Shown one piece after another: positions 15,887 through 25,120 of a DNA stretch of 64,000 nt. Source of the stretch: CAYRHJ01 sp964424105 (GTDB taxonomy: Bacteria > Planctomycetota > Phycisphaerae > UBA1845); assembly GCA_964424105.1 (NCBI GenBank), contig CAYRHJ010000034.1, positions 1 to 64,000 on the forward strand. Direction: 5' to 3'. The stretch's first letter is position 1. The number at the start of each line of letters is the position of its first letter. The position numbers and the translations under genes were made by a program. Under the pieces are notes generated by a model that worked only from the letters and a program-made list of their open reading frames with translations, was not told the origin of the DNA and made no database searches.

Positions 15887-17026
15887 TTAACCCGCGTCAA
15901 TAGCGGAGTCTGTAATGTGCGATTCGGGTGGTCTGCCTTCTAACAGATTTTCGTAAAGCTGCAAATTCTGATCCACGAATCGTCGGACGCCGAATACCTG
16001 ATAGGCTGTCCCGCGAGCGAACTCCCGTTCTTTTTGCATGGATTCAACGTGCGACAAACCGATGGCCAACTTGACCGACATGGCGGGTCCACGGACCGGC
16101 TTGATCAGGTATCCGCTTTGCCGATGGGCGACAAGCTCCGCGACGGAATAGACGGCTGACCCGATGACGGAGACGGAAGCGGCCATGGCCCAGGCGATGG
16201 ACGTTGAGGAGGCGTCCGACAAGGGGGCGACGACGTGCACATCGGCGATGGACAGAAGATCCTCATATCGCAGCGGTCCGCGAACGAATCGAACGGCTCG
16301 TCGAAACGGAAGCCGATCGGATAGACGGCGGACGCGGGCGCCTTCTGGCGAATCACCGAACATGACGACGATACGTCTGCCGCCCAGCGCGGCATGCAAC
16401 TGTCCGCTCCAGGCCACTCGATCGTGGCCACTGCCGCCACGCACGGGATAGGAGGCGACGATCAATCGTTCGTCCTCGGCTACGTCGAGTAGGCGGCGAA
16501 TGGCTGAATTACGTTTCGCGGCGTTGATGACTGAAAAATCTACGCCGGGCCTGACCACCACGCAATGGTGACCTTCTACGCCATTCTCGACCAGGCGGCG
16601 TTTGACCGTGTCGCTCGCGCAGGCCAATGCGCAGGTTTGCTCCGCACACAGCGTGCGAAACAATTTGGCATCGCGTCGGGACAGGCTGGGATCGAATCGA
16701 CTGACCACCATCGCTCGATTCCGCGATCTGCCCAGCGCAGCCGCTGCCGCCAGCGCCGCCTGCGATCCCCAGGCGTGAACGATATGGATGTCTCGGTCGT
16801 CCATCAACCGGCGGAGGGACGGGCCGCACCATGTGCCCCATTGCCCTAGGGAACAAAAACGGGTGAATGGCCCATGCAAGGGTAAACGGCTTGATGGAGT
16901 TCGCCGTCCGACGTAGGCCGACTCTTGTTGGCAGCGGGCGGCGTCCAATCGAGAAAGCAGTTGGTCGACGGCGACGCGTTGTTCCCAATCCGACGCGTCG
17001 TCAAGAACGTGCAGTAGGCGGATCAT
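15887..17026 (-). CDS. Glycosyltransferase, GT4 family-like
   Basis: 379 residues. It has the GT-B layout of family 4 glycosyltransferases: an N-terminal Rossmann-like half beginning MIRLLHVLDD, with HIVHAWGSQAALAAA. The C-terminal half has VRPGVDFSVIN, RIVVMFGDSPEGARVRRL and YEDLLSIADVHVVAPLSDASSTS. The donor-binding acidic patch is less typical (no clear EGFGxxxxE). It probably acts in the cytoplasm or at the inner membrane on a lipid- or protein-linked glycan. The start overlaps the stop of the next upstream lipoprotein gene (ATGA), implying coupled synthesis. The acceptor and sugar are unknown. Confidence 0.75.
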   Translation of the reverse strand: MIRLLHVLDDASDWEQRVAVDQLLSRLDAARCQQESAYVGRRTPSSRLPLHGPFTRFCSLGQWGTWCGPSLRRLMDDRDIHIVHAWGSQAALAAAAALGRSRNRAMVVSRFDPSLSRRDAKLFRTLCAEQTCALACASDTVKRRLVENGVEGHHCVVVRPGVDFSVINAAKRNSAIRRLLDVAEDERLIVASYPVRGGSGHDRVAWSGQLHAALGGRRIVVMFGDSPEGARVRRLSDRLPFRRAVRFVRGPLRYEDLLSIADVHVVAPLSDASSTSIAWAMAASVSVIGSAVYSVAELVAHRQSGYLIKPVRGPAMSVKLAIGLSHVESMQKEREFARGTAYQVFGVRRFVDQNLQLYENLLEGRPPESHITDSAIDAG

Positions 17027-17736
17027 TCTTTTTCAAAGTCATCCATCCGTCGATCGTAAAAGCAACGGGCGACTTGTGCAGCCAACGCGCCGGTCAGTTC
17101 TTTCAATATTTCCTGCTGATTGGCCGCCCGGATGACCTTCTCGGCGGTCAGTTCCACTTCGACGGGATGGCCTTGCCGACTTCGGGGCCAAAGTCGGACG
17201 CTGCTGGGGTCTTTGTCTTCCAGCACGTTGATCACCTTGACGGACACGCCCATGCGGGCGCTGGCGGTGGCCTCGACGGGAGATTCGCTGGCGTCGAACG
17301 ATTGGACCTCCAACAGGATCAACTGTTCCGCCTCGACCAGCCGTCCGATGGCGGCGCAGGACATCTCGTCAAATTCGGAATGTGATTGTTTGACGTGTCG
17401 CACGCGGGCTTGGGGAATGATGATTTTGGCCGCGTTGTGGTCTTTCAATTGTTCGGCCACTTTATCCGCCAACATGTCCGCGGCACCGGGCCAGTAACAC
17501 AGGTCTTGAAAATCATCGACCAGAACGACGATGGGGCCGGGGGTCAGCTTGAACTCCGCGAACACTTTCGGCTTGGGTATCAATCCGCTGGCCACCAGTG
17601 CTTCGCCACACGAAGCCTGCATCAACACCGTCAGCATGACGGTCAGCGCCACGATGCGTCGACGCCAAGCCGGCGGGCGACGGGCGACTGCGGTCGTGCG
17701 GGTGCGTGTGAAGTTCTGACTGAACGGCGCGATCAT
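17023..17736 (-). CDS. Predicted lipoprotein, member 1 of a paralogous pair
   Basis: 237 residues. The N-terminus is very basic (RRPPAWRRRIVALTVML) with a hydrophobic core and a lipobox-like LMQASC, so it is probably lipidated and exported. The mature part starts with VLVDDFQDLCYWPG and contains VEAEQLILLEVQSFDAS, then ASARMGVSVKVINVLEDKD. It shares its order of strands and several residues with the next gene, so the two look like an adjacent duplication. The fold may be CsgG/GNA1162-like, an inference from the pattern only. It is coupled by 4-bp overlaps on both sides. Function is not known. Confidence 0.7.
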   Translation of the reverse strand: MIAPFSQNFTRTRTTAVARRPPAWRRRIVALTVMLTVLMQASCGEALVASGLIPKPKVFAEFKLTPGPIVVLVDDFQDLCYWPGAADMLADKVAEQLKDHNAAKIIIPQARVRHVKQSHSEFDEMSCAAIGRLVEAEQLILLEVQSFDASESPVEATASARMGVSVKVINVLEDKDPSSVRLWPRSRQGHPVEVELTAEKVIRAANQQEILKELTGALAAQVARCFYDRRMDDFEKE

Positions 17737-18377
17737 AATTCGACCTGGTGCTCGAAGAATTTGCGGGCGAGTTTTTCCGAAAACTGCTCGTAGGCGTTTC
17801 GACGGACGATTTGGGCGTTGCGCGACGACATCAAGACGGGGTGATTTTCGGGGTAGATCACTTCGACAGGCGCCAACGTGTACCGATTGATTTCATCCAC
17901 CTCCGCGCGTAAATCGTGCACAGCCACCGTCGCCCGAATGCGACCGCGGCACAGGTCCGGCGCTACGGCATCGCGTATCTGAAATTCCAGCAACTCAACA
18001 TAGACCACCAGGTCGGCTTCAAACTGCTCGCCGACTTTGCGCGGATCGACGGTGGCTTCGGGGTTGCGGTCCAAAAAGTCTTCCACGTGATAGGGGTCCA
18101 CCACGTCGCACTTCTCCACGCCGACGCGAATTTTATCAGCACTGTAGGAAGCCAGCTCCAGCCGGACATGCGGGTAATCAAACAGCGTGGCTGGGTCTGC
18201 CCAGACCAGGACCGCCATCCGTTTTCCCGTCAACTTGTCAAATTCAGGCGGCAGGGTCTTCTTGTGTTCGCCCAGAAAAATGATGGGCAGAAAAATGTTA
18301 CAGCCCGCCTGTGCCGCCAAAATGCCGGCGACGATCAAGCAGGAACTTCGTGGACGAAATTTCTTAATCATGGGCAT
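17733..18377 (-). CDS. Predicted lipoprotein, member 2 of a paralogous pair
   Basis: About 214 residues from ATG 18377; ATG 18395 and TTG 18452 are in-frame alternatives. The signal sequence is MPMIKKFRPRSSCLIVAG and ends in the lipobox LAAQAGC, a convincing lipoprotein. The mature part has KRMAVLVWADPATLFDYP, then VGEQFEADLVVYVELLEFQ and RGRIRATVAVHDLRAEV, aligning with the neighbouring lipoprotein. It is the first gene of the three-gene coupled set lipoprotein 2 - lipoprotein 1 - GT4. That suggests an envelope-located job linked to a glycan, but this is inferred from context alone. Confidence 0.7.
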   Translation of the reverse strand: MPMIKKFRPRSSCLIVAGILAAQAGCNIFLPIIFLGEHKKTLPPEFDKLTGKRMAVLVWADPATLFDYPHVRLELASYSADKIRVGVEKCDVVDPYHVEDFLDRNPEATVDPRKVGEQFEADLVVYVELLEFQIRDAVAPDLCRGRIRATVAVHDLRAEVDEINRYTLAPVEVIYPENHPVLMSSRNAQIVRRNAYEQFSEKLARKFFEHQVEL

Positions 18378-18476
18378 GGTGTGTGTCCCAAACATTGATG
18401 GTACGCCTGATTCAGGGCCGTCAGCGAACGTCGTTCGTTGGCGATCGTCCAATTCAACACCGGCGGACCGCTCCGT

Positions 18477-19013
18477 TCACAATGTCATAGCCTTGTAAAT
18501 CCATGAAGCCAATACGAGCAAGATGCACCCGATCACGAGGGCCGCGGGCGACACTCGATACCAATTGATCAGCCAGCGGCGACCGGTCAGCAGTGACGCG
18601 GTGGATGCGGTGGCCAACATCATCACGACCAGCGCCAGGATGAAACCCATCGGTTGCACCCGCAAAGACGTCCACCAATTCCCGCGAACAAAATGGGCGA
18701 ACGACGTGGTCATGCCGCAGGTTGGACACGGATACCCGGACAACTCGAGCATGGCACACGCGGGTCTGCTCAATTGCTCGTGCGTGCCAACGCCCCGCGG
18801 ATCCGGCTGAACCCACACGGCGGTAGCGAGTAGGCCCGTCGTGCCGATCAGCACGCAGAGCGCCACCACGCGCGTTGACAGCCCGCCTACGAGTGGAAAC
18901 CGAACGATCGGCCCCAAGGGATGCGGCATCGAGTCGTTGCCCGCGTTTGGGCGGCGATTTCGAAGCCGCAGAATCGGTCGCAGTATTTCACTCGCGAACA
19001 TAGGATATTCCAT
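18477..19013 (-). CDS. DUF2752 membrane protein
   Basis: About 178 residues from ATG 19013 (ATG 19001 is also possible); the frame is open further upstream without a better start. DUF2752 proteins are small membrane proteins of unknown function with a CxxC motif. Here the motif is SGYPCPTCGMTTSFAHFVRG, with the flanking RVQPMGFILALVVMMLA helix. Two further helices are present, RVVALCVLIGTTGLLATAVW before it and ALVIGCILLVLASWI at the C-terminus. It diverges from sdhC, and the intervening 270 bp holds the sdh promoter. Confidence 0.8.
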   Translation of the reverse strand: MEYPMFASEILRPILRLRNRRPNAGNDSMPHPLGPIVRFPLVGGLSTRVVALCVLIGTTGLLATAVWVQPDPRGVGTHEQLSRPACAMLELSGYPCPTCGMTTSFAHFVRGNWWTSLRVQPMGFILALVVMMLATASTASLLTGRRWLINWYRVSPAALVIGCILLVLASWIYKAMTL

Positions 19014-19083
19014 CGTGACCGATGATGGCTGATACCGCAAGGAACTCCAAATCAAAGCATGTCGTTTTGTCGGGCGTCGGTGA

Positions 19084-19111
19084 TTGACGGGCCAACCACT
19101 GCGAATATACT
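19084..19111 (+). promoter_or_regulatory. Sigma-70-like promoter for sdhCAB
   Basis: TTGACG (19084-19089) and TATACT (19106-19111) with a 16-bp spacer. It would give a leader of about 170 nt before the sdhC GTG. No other promoter of this quality is visible in the spacer. Confidence 0.6.
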
Positions 19112-19287
19112 TGAGGGGACCGTTTTGTTCGAGTTTGCCAGAAACAAGCGTCGCAGCAGTGATGGCGGCGGCTTCAAACGTGATCAGTCGCGCGAGGCGC
19201 GGGAGGTTGGCCACGATCGCTGGGGCAGGTGTTTTTAATCGTGACCCTGTGCATTCGCCGTGTCCGCAATGCGCGTAGGTTAAATTT

Positions 19288-20046
19288 GTGTCACACGAAT
19301 CGCCTTCCAATCTGACCCTGGGCCAACGACACCATTTCCTCTTTCGACGACTTCATTCGCTTCTGGGCCTGATTCCAGTCGGCGTTTTCGTCATCATGCA
19401 CTTGACGGTGAACGCGTCGATCGGGGTTGGGGCTGGCAAGTTTCAAGAGAACGTCGACAAGATTCACGCGCTGGGGCCACTGCTGATCCCCGTGGAGATC
19501 GTGGGAATTTTTCTGCCGCTGTTCTTTCACGCCCTGCTCGGATTTCAGATCTGGTTCAGCGGTCAACCGAACATTGGTACGTACAAGTACGTCGCCAATT
19601 ATCGCTATACTCTGCAACGCGTGACCGGCGGCATCGCCTTCTTGTTCATCCTTTTTCACGTTTGGCAGATGCACTGGTTGGGAAATCCGTTCGGCGGAGG
19701 CGTGTTCGATCCGCAAGACGCCGCAGCCACAGCCGCCCGCGGAATTCAAGACTCGTTCTGGATGATCCCTGCTTCGGCGTTATATGTCGTCGGCGTGATC
19801 AGCACGGTGTTTCACTTGGCCAACGGCATCTGGACGTCACTGATTACGTGGGGATTGACCGTTGGCCAGCAATCGCAACGAATCTCCGGTTACGCATGCA
19901 CGGCGTTGGGCGTCGTGATCGGCATCGCGGGGCTTAGCTCGATCTACAATTTTAACCGGCTCGATACGTCACCCACCGCCGTCCAGCGCGTTGAACCGGA
20001 CGTCGGCGTCACCGTCGAGAAACCGGGTTCCAACCGGGCAGGATAA
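19288..20046 (+). CDS. sdhC: Succinate dehydrogenase cytochrome b558 subunit
   Basis: 252 residues. It is the single five-helix membrane anchor of the B. subtilis/epsilon-type succinate:quinone oxidoreductase. It binds haem b and quinone in the inner membrane. Recognisable helices and histidines are HHFLFRRLHSLLGLIPVGVFVIMHLTVN (with candidate haem-ligand His), the FHALLGFQIWFSG helix, GGIAFLFILFHVWQMHWLG, and the VFHLANGIWTSLITWG helix. The GTG at 19288 is the only sensible start. It is 5 bp from sdhA; no separate sdhD exists, as expected for this type. Confidence 0.93.
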   Translation: MSHESPSNLTLGQRHHFLFRRLHSLLGLIPVGVFVIMHLTVNASIGVGAGKFQENVDKIHALGPLLIPVEIVGIFLPLFFHALLGFQIWFSGQPNIGTYKYVANYRYTLQRVTGGIAFLFILFHVWQMHWLGNPFGGGVFDPQDAAATAARGIQDSFWMIPASALYVVGVISTVFHLANGIWTSLITWGLTVGQQSQRISGYACTALGVVIGIAGLSSIYNFNRLDTSPTAVQRVEPDVGVTVEKPGSNRAG

Positions 20047-20051
20047 ACGCG

Positions 20052-22046
20052 ATGGCCAAGCAGAACGTTGTAGTGGTTGGGGGCGGGTTGGCCGGTTTGT
20101 CCGCGGCCATGCGCTTGGCGGAGGCGGGTGTCCACGTCGACCTTATCAGCATGGTCCCGGTGAAACGCTCCCATTCCGTTTGCGCCCAAGGGGGGATCAA
20201 CTCGGTCAATGCAGCCACTCGCGAACTCGGTGACAACGAAGGGCTGCATTTGGACGACACGGTTTACGGTGGCGATTTTCTTCAACATCAGCCCCCGGTC
20301 AAGGAAATGTGCGATTGGGGTCCGCGAATCATCGACCTGATGGACCGGCTCGGCGTGGCTTTCAATCGGACGCCCGAGGGCAACCGGGATCAGCGGCGTT
20401 TTGGTGGCACCCTGTTCAAGCGTACCGCATTCGCCGGCGCGACGACCGGCCAACAATTGCTTTATTCGCTGGATGAACAGTGCCGCCGCTGGGAATCCGA
20501 GGGTTTCATCGATAAATACGAATACTGGGAGTTTCTAGGCCCGATACTGGACGATCAGGGTGTTTGCCGCGGCGTCGTAGCCCAGGACATGTTTCGCATG
20601 GACATCCGGGCTTTTCCAGCCGACGCGGTCGTGCTGGCCAACGGCGGTTGCGGGCTGGTCTTCGGCCGCAGCACCATGTCCATGATCTGCACCGGCGGAG
20701 CGGCCGCCCGGGCTTTTCGCGCAGGCGTGAAATACGCCAACGGAGAATTCATACAGGTCCACCCGACGGCCATCCCGGGCACGGATAAGCTTCGCCTGAT
20801 GAGCGAAAGTGCCCGCGGCGAGGGTGGCCGAGTGTGGGTCTCCAGGAAACCGCAGGACGATCGCGACCCCAACGCCATTCCCAAGAGCGAGCGATTTTAT
20901 TTTCTGGAGGAGCGATATCCGACCTACGGCAATCTCGTTCCCCGGGACATCGCCACGCGTGAGATTTTCGACATCTGCGTCAATCACAAGCTCAGCGCGG
21001 AGAAGGACCGTCTCTGCGTGTACCTTGATCTGACGGAGCTGCCGGCTGAAACCCATCGAAAGCTGGAGGGCATCCTCGAAATCTACGAGAAGTTTCAAGC
21101 GACTGATCCGCGCACGAGTCCGATGAAGATATTCCCAGCCGTGCATTATTCCATGGGCGGTCTGTGGTGTGATTATGAAAAGGACGATCAGTCCGGCGGG
21201 CTTGTCGTGGGATCGCCGCGGAATCAGCAGAGCAACGTTGCCGGGCTGTTTGTGATCGGCGAGGCTGACTATCAATACCACGGAGCGAATCGGCTCGGTG
21301 CCAATTCGCTGCTCAGTTGTATCTTCGCGGGCATGATCGTCGCGCCGGGGATCGAAAATTACATTCAGGCCGCCAAGTCCGCCGGCCTACGATCGGATTC
21401 GTCTTTGTTCGACGCCGAAGCAGATCGCCATCGTCGGGCCTACACAGCGCTGCTCAATCATCCCGGCGATGAGAACCCCTACAAGCTTCATCTGGAGCTT
21501 GGCGACGTCATGACGCGAAACGTGACGGTCGTGCGAAACAACAAAGCCTTGGAAGAAACGCTGGCGAAGATCGACGAGCTGCGGGAAAGATACGAGCGCG
21601 TCACCCTGGCGGACAAGGGGAATTGGACGAATCAGAACGTCAGTTTCGCTCGCGCTCTGGGTGATATGATTCTGCTGGCCCGCGTCATCACCGAGGGAGC
21701 GCTGCGGCGGAATGAATGTCGCGGGGCCCATTACAAGCCCGAGTTCGAAATCCCCGCTCCGGACGCCGACGATCCCGCCGAGCTGCACCGTCAGGCACAG
21801 ACGTGGTGTCAGCGATTCGCCGCCCGAAACGACCAATGGCTCAAGACGACGATCGCGGAGTTTGCATCGGACGGACCGAAAATCAGCTATGAACCGGTGG
21901 ATACGTCGTTGATCCCGCCGAGGCCTCGGACGTATGGGCTTAAGGGGGCGGAGATCATCGAGGAAATGTGGACGGAGCGTCTAAAAGCCGCGAAGTCGTC
22001 GGCCAAAACTTCAATGCCGCCTTCACTCGTGCCATCGGCATCGTAG
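20052..22046 (+). CDS. sdhA: Succinate dehydrogenase flavoprotein subunit
   Basis: 664 residues. It is the catalytic FAD subunit that oxidises succinate to fumarate in the TCA cycle, bound to the cytoplasmic face. The FAD Rossmann motif is VVVGGGLAGLSAAMRLAEAG at the N-terminus. The flavin-linking histidine region is SHSVCAQGGIN. Active-site sequence includes QVHPTAIPG, SARGEGG and PAVHYSMGGLWCD. The C-terminal domain ends RRNECRGAHYKPEF followed by a longer tail. It lies between sdhC and sdhB with 5- and 9-bp gaps. Confidence 0.97.
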   Translation: MAKQNVVVVGGGLAGLSAAMRLAEAGVHVDLISMVPVKRSHSVCAQGGINSVNAATRELGDNEGLHLDDTVYGGDFLQHQPPVKEMCDWGPRIIDLMDRLGVAFNRTPEGNRDQRRFGGTLFKRTAFAGATTGQQLLYSLDEQCRRWESEGFIDKYEYWEFLGPILDDQGVCRGVVAQDMFRMDIRAFPADAVVLANGGCGLVFGRSTMSMICTGGAAARAFRAGVKYANGEFIQVHPTAIPGTDKLRLMSESARGEGGRVWVSRKPQDDRDPNAIPKSERFYFLEERYPTYGNLVPRDIATREIFDICVNHKLSAEKDRLCVYLDLTELPAETHRKLEGILEIYEKFQATDPRTSPMKIFPAVHYSMGGLWCDYEKDDQSGGLVVGSPRNQQSNVAGLFVIGEADYQYHGANRLGANSLLSCIFAGMIVAPGIENYIQAAKSAGLRSDSSLFDAEADRHRRAYTALLNHPGDENPYKLHLELGDVMTRNVTVVRNNKALEETLAKIDELRERYERVTLADKGNWTNQNVSFARALGDMILLARVITEGALRRNECRGAHYKPEFEIPAPDADDPAELHRQAQTWCQRFAARNDQWLKTTIAEFASDGPKISYEPVDTSLIPPRPRTYGLKGAEIIEEMWTERLKAAKSSAKTSMPPSLVPSAS

Positions 22047-22055
22047 GGAGTACAG

Positions 22056-22817
22056 ATGTCCACGCGCCAATTCAAAGTCTCGATCAAGCGACAAGACACC
22101 GCCGAGAGCGGCTCGCATTGGGAATCGTTCAGCGTCGATTACGAGCCGGGCATGAACATGACCACCGCGTTGCAGCGAATCGCCGCCGACCCGGTGACCA
22201 TTGAGGGTACGGACACAACGCCCGTCGCCTATGACGCCTGTTGTCTGGAAGAAGTTTGCGGTGCCTGTTCCATGCGGGTCAACGGTCGCGTGCGCCAGGC
22301 GTGTACAGCCTTGGTGGATCGCCTGCTGGAAGAGCAGCCGGAACAGATTTCGTTGGAACCCATGACCAAGTTTCCTGTTATCCGAGACCTGGTCGTTGAT
22401 CGAAGGAGAATGTTCGAGAACCTCAAGCGGGTTCGGGCTTGGATTTCGGTGGATGGATATTTCGATCGGGGACCGGGCCCCAGAATCGCTCAGCAGGAAC
22501 ATGAAGAAATCTATCCGCTGACCACTTGCATGTCCTGCGGATGCTGCGTGGAAGCCTGTCCGCAAGTCAACGACCGATCGGAATTCATTGGCCCCGCAGC
22601 CATCAGCCAAGCAGTCCTGTTCAACGAACATCCCGTCGGGAAGTTTGAAGCCCCCGCTCGTCTCGAAGCATTGATGGCGCCCGGGGGCATCGCGGATTGC
22701 GGAAACGCGCAGAATTGCGTGCGCGTTTGTCCCAAGAACATCCCGCTGACCCGTTCCATCGCCAAGGCGGGACGCCAAGCCACCGTCCATACGCTCAGCA
22801 AGTTCTTCCGTTCCTAG
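22056..22817 (+). CDS. sdhB: Succinate dehydrogenase iron-sulfur subunit
   Basis: 253 residues. It passes electrons from FAD to the quinone site through three Fe-S clusters. The N-terminal ferredoxin fold has the 2Fe-2S cysteines in ACCLEEVCGACSMRVNGRV...C. The C-terminal part has the 4Fe-4S and 3Fe-4S cysteines in CMSCGCCVEACPQVN and CGNAQNCVRVCPKNIPL. GGGAG lies upstream of the ATG. It is the last gene of sdhCAB. Confidence 0.97.
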   Translation: MSTRQFKVSIKRQDTAESGSHWESFSVDYEPGMNMTTALQRIAADPVTIEGTDTTPVAYDACCLEEVCGACSMRVNGRVRQACTALVDRLLEEQPEQISLEPMTKFPVIRDLVVDRRRMFENLKRVRAWISVDGYFDRGPGPRIAQQEHEEIYPLTTCMSCGCCVEACPQVNDRSEFIGPAAISQAVLFNEHPVGKFEAPARLEALMAPGGIADCGNAQNCVRVCPKNIPLTRSIAKAGRQATVHTLSKFFRS

Positions 22818-23143
22818 CGAGAGATTAGGACCCCCCAGACGCTATTTGGTCCGCGACCATCGGCTGGACGGTTGCGTTGACACGGATCGGTGACCGATTC
22901 CGCGCCATTTCACGCTATTTCGCCCAATCGCGCCGGCACAGACCATGGAGTCATTCCGTGCCATCCGATGACACTTTCCGCCGGCTGAACGACCGGGGGC
23001 GCGCCTTGAAACTGGTCACGCAGTGTCAAAACCTGTCACTCCAAATATTGTTTTGCCGGCTTTTTTGCTGTAGGTTTATCCGCCGCCTTGCGATATCTTG
23101 AATCTATGGTGCCACGGGTGAACTGAACGCTCCGCTCACCCTG
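22818..23143. other. Intergenic region with no clear feature
   Basis: About 325 bp between sdhB and the LuxR-type gene. No dispersed repeat of the R1-R6 families is present. A weak promoter-like pair (TTGCCG, 17 bp, TTATCC near 23052-23080) is the only signal. Confidence 0.4.
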
Positions 23144-23170
23144 GTGAATCGGCGACGACGGCGCGATTCG

Positions 23171-23848
23171 ATGACAGAAATTCTGGACCATTCTCCGATC
23201 CGGTTGGTGTTGCTGGAAAATCAGGCTCTGCTTCGCGATGGCATCACGCGGCTTGTTCGTTCCGAGGCGACCCTGTCGCTGTTGGCCGCCGCGGGGACTC
23301 GCCGGTTGTTGTTCGCGACCCGATTCAAGACCCTTCCTCACGTCATGGTCGTCACTGAAGACGTGACGGACGAGAGTCTGGTTGTGTGTCTCACGTCGCT
23401 GCGCACGCGTTGGCCGGAGGCATGCGTGGTGTTGCTGACCGATAAAGAATCGCTCAAAGACGCCTGGCAAGCCAATCCCGGACTGGTCGAGGGTTATGCA
23501 TCCAAGCGGCTGGGTTTTTACGAATTTCGGCAGGTCATCGGCGCGGTGATTGACACCAAGCGAGCGGTGCGACAATCGGAAAGTCGGCTACTCTTGGCGA
23601 ATCGCAATGGGCAGGCGTTGTCGGTCAAACCCCTCGTATTGCGGGGAAGTTCGACGTTGACGGACCGCGAACGCGAGATTCTGACGCACTTGGCGCTGGG
23701 TCGCACGGTCAAAGAGACGGCCGAGCTTCTCGGTATCGCCACCACGACGGTCGACAATCACAAGACGCGCATCATGCGCAAAATCAACGTTCACTCCAAG
23801 GTTGCCCTGACGCACTTCGCGATCCGTGAAGGAATGGTCTCGCTATAG
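23171..23848 (+). CDS. LuxR/NarL-type regulator with degenerate receiver domain
   Basis: 225 residues from ATG 23171 (a GTG at 23144 is also in frame). The C-terminal ~65 residues are a GerE/LuxR helix-turn-helix: LTDREREILTHLALGRTVKE, then TAELLGIATTTVDNHKTRIMRKI. The N-terminal half has the order of a response-regulator receiver (PIRLVLLENQALLRDGITRLV). The position of the phospho-acceptor Asp reads PHVMVVTEDVTD, without a clear Asp at the end of beta-3, so it probably does not work by normal phosphorylation. No histidine kinase is adjacent. Targets are unknown. Confidence 0.8.
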   Translation: MTEILDHSPIRLVLLENQALLRDGITRLVRSEATLSLLAAAGTRRLLFATRFKTLPHVMVVTEDVTDESLVVCLTSLRTRWPEACVVLLTDKESLKDAWQANPGLVEGYASKRLGFYEFRQVIGAVIDTKRAVRQSESRLLLANRNGQALSVKPLVLRGSSTLTDREREILTHLALGRTVKETAELLGIATTTVDNHKTRIMRKINVHSKVALTHFAIREGMVSL

Positions 23849-23860
23849 GAAAACGCCGAA

Positions 23861-24949
23861 TCATAGAAGTTCACGCACACCATCGAGGAATTCGCTCATC
23901 CGCAACGCATAGGTATGAACCCGCAGCGTTTTATCCAAGCCGGCCGCCGCCACCGCTCGGCGCTCCGACTCGGAATCAAGCAATCGCTTCATTTGTTGCA
24001 GACAGTCGTCCGCGTCGTGATACACCGCCACCTCTTGACCCGGTTCGAACAGCTCGTGCAGATCGTCCTTCCAGTCGGTGAGCAACAAGGTGCCGCTGCC
24101 CGTGGCCTCGAAAAGGCGCATGTTGTTGGCGTGCCCTTCGGACGGATGCCCGGACACGTCGATCGAACCGTGACAGTTGAGCGTGATTTTCGATCGGGCC
24201 ATCACCCGGAACGAATCGATTCCCCAGGCCGGCCCCCGATGCCTGTCACGGATCGGCGAATTTTCGGGGACCGTATCTAGGCCATACCCGAAAACGTCAA
24301 TCGCTGCGTTTCGGCACAAATGCTCAAGCCAATGGAATCGTGTCTGATGCACGTTAGACAGGCCGCCGACAAACGTCACGTCGAATGATTTTTCGAGCCG
24401 GGCCAGGTCGGGCCGGATATCGGCATCAAAACCCAATCGAAAAAACGTGGATGGCATTCCCCGTCCGCGAAAGTACGTCACCATAGGCTTCCAGGACGAG
24501 ACCATGAGGTCGTAGTCAGCAAACGTACGACCGTTCGGGATCGAACAGGCCATCTGCCCAACGACCCATCGGACGTCCTGTCTGACGTCGTGGATCACGG
24601 AATCGCCCGCGACGGACAATTCCTGCATGAAAAGAATGTCGGGCCGATAATCACGCACCTGCGCGGCGAAAATCTCCGGGTGCCATTTTGGACCGGGACC
24701 GATCGCTGGCAGGTCATGCTCCCGGGCCCAGCGTCTCTGGAGCGGATTGGCGTTGAGAATCACAACGTCGGCTTGGTGACCGAGATTTCGCAACTCGCGC
24801 GCGTAAACACCGCTGCAACTGAATCGATCGGCGAGCAGTTCATCGAGTTGGTGCTGATAGGAAGCGTCCTGAAGCATTGGCCTGCGGGCGTAGAATTCCG
24901 ATAAATAGGCATCGTAGTACGTGTCGGCGATCAGAATGCGATAGCTCAT
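23861..24949 (-). CDS. CgeB-like glycosyltransferase
   Basis: About 362 residues from ATG 24949 (MSYRILIADTYYDAYL). The sequence resembles CgeB/'spore maturation'-type GT-B glycosyltransferases: N-terminal half with LRNLGHQADVVILNANPLQ, RPDILFMQELSV. The C-terminal half has FDVTFVGGLSNVHQTRFHWLEHL, SKITLNCHGS, and NNMRLFEATGSGTLLLTDWKDDLHELF, which is the typical donor-site stretch of this group. It likely transfers a sugar in glycan or surface-structure synthesis. It diverges from the GT2-GT4-AsnB operon, with which it may share a pathway (inference). Confidence 0.8.
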   Translation of the reverse strand: MSYRILIADTYYDAYLSEFYARRPMLQDASYQHQLDELLADRFSCSGVYARELRNLGHQADVVILNANPLQRRWAREHDLPAIGPGPKWHPEIFAAQVRDYRPDILFMQELSVAGDSVIHDVRQDVRWVVGQMACSIPNGRTFADYDLMVSSWKPMVTYFRGRGMPSTFFRLGFDADIRPDLARLEKSFDVTFVGGLSNVHQTRFHWLEHLCRNAAIDVFGYGLDTVPENSPIRDRHRGPAWGIDSFRVMARSKITLNCHGSIDVSGHPSEGHANNMRLFEATGSGTLLLTDWKDDLHELFEPGQEVAVYHDADDCLQQMKRLLDSESERRAVAAAGLDKTLRVHTYALRMSEFLDGVRELL

Positions 24950-25080
24950 ATGACCGTCTGCTGTGCATGCCCGAAAAAAGGCAGTGGCTGCTGCCCGCAC
25001 GAAACGTCTTGAAACGGCTCAGCATATCAGGCACGGCATCGGTCGCAATGCAAGCGGATGGGTCACGGCGGACCGGGTCG

Positions 25081-25120
25081 GTGACAGTTTAGGCGGGTAG
25101 ATTTTCGCCCCGCAAGGGGT
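25081..25120 (-). repeat. Truncated R5 repeat
   Basis: GTGACAGTTTAGGCG (25081-25095) is the exact reverse complement of the R5 end, followed by a CCCC-GCAA-GGGG stem. The rest of this ~500-bp spacer (24950-25453) has no gene; its right end carries the promoter below. Confidence 0.6.
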
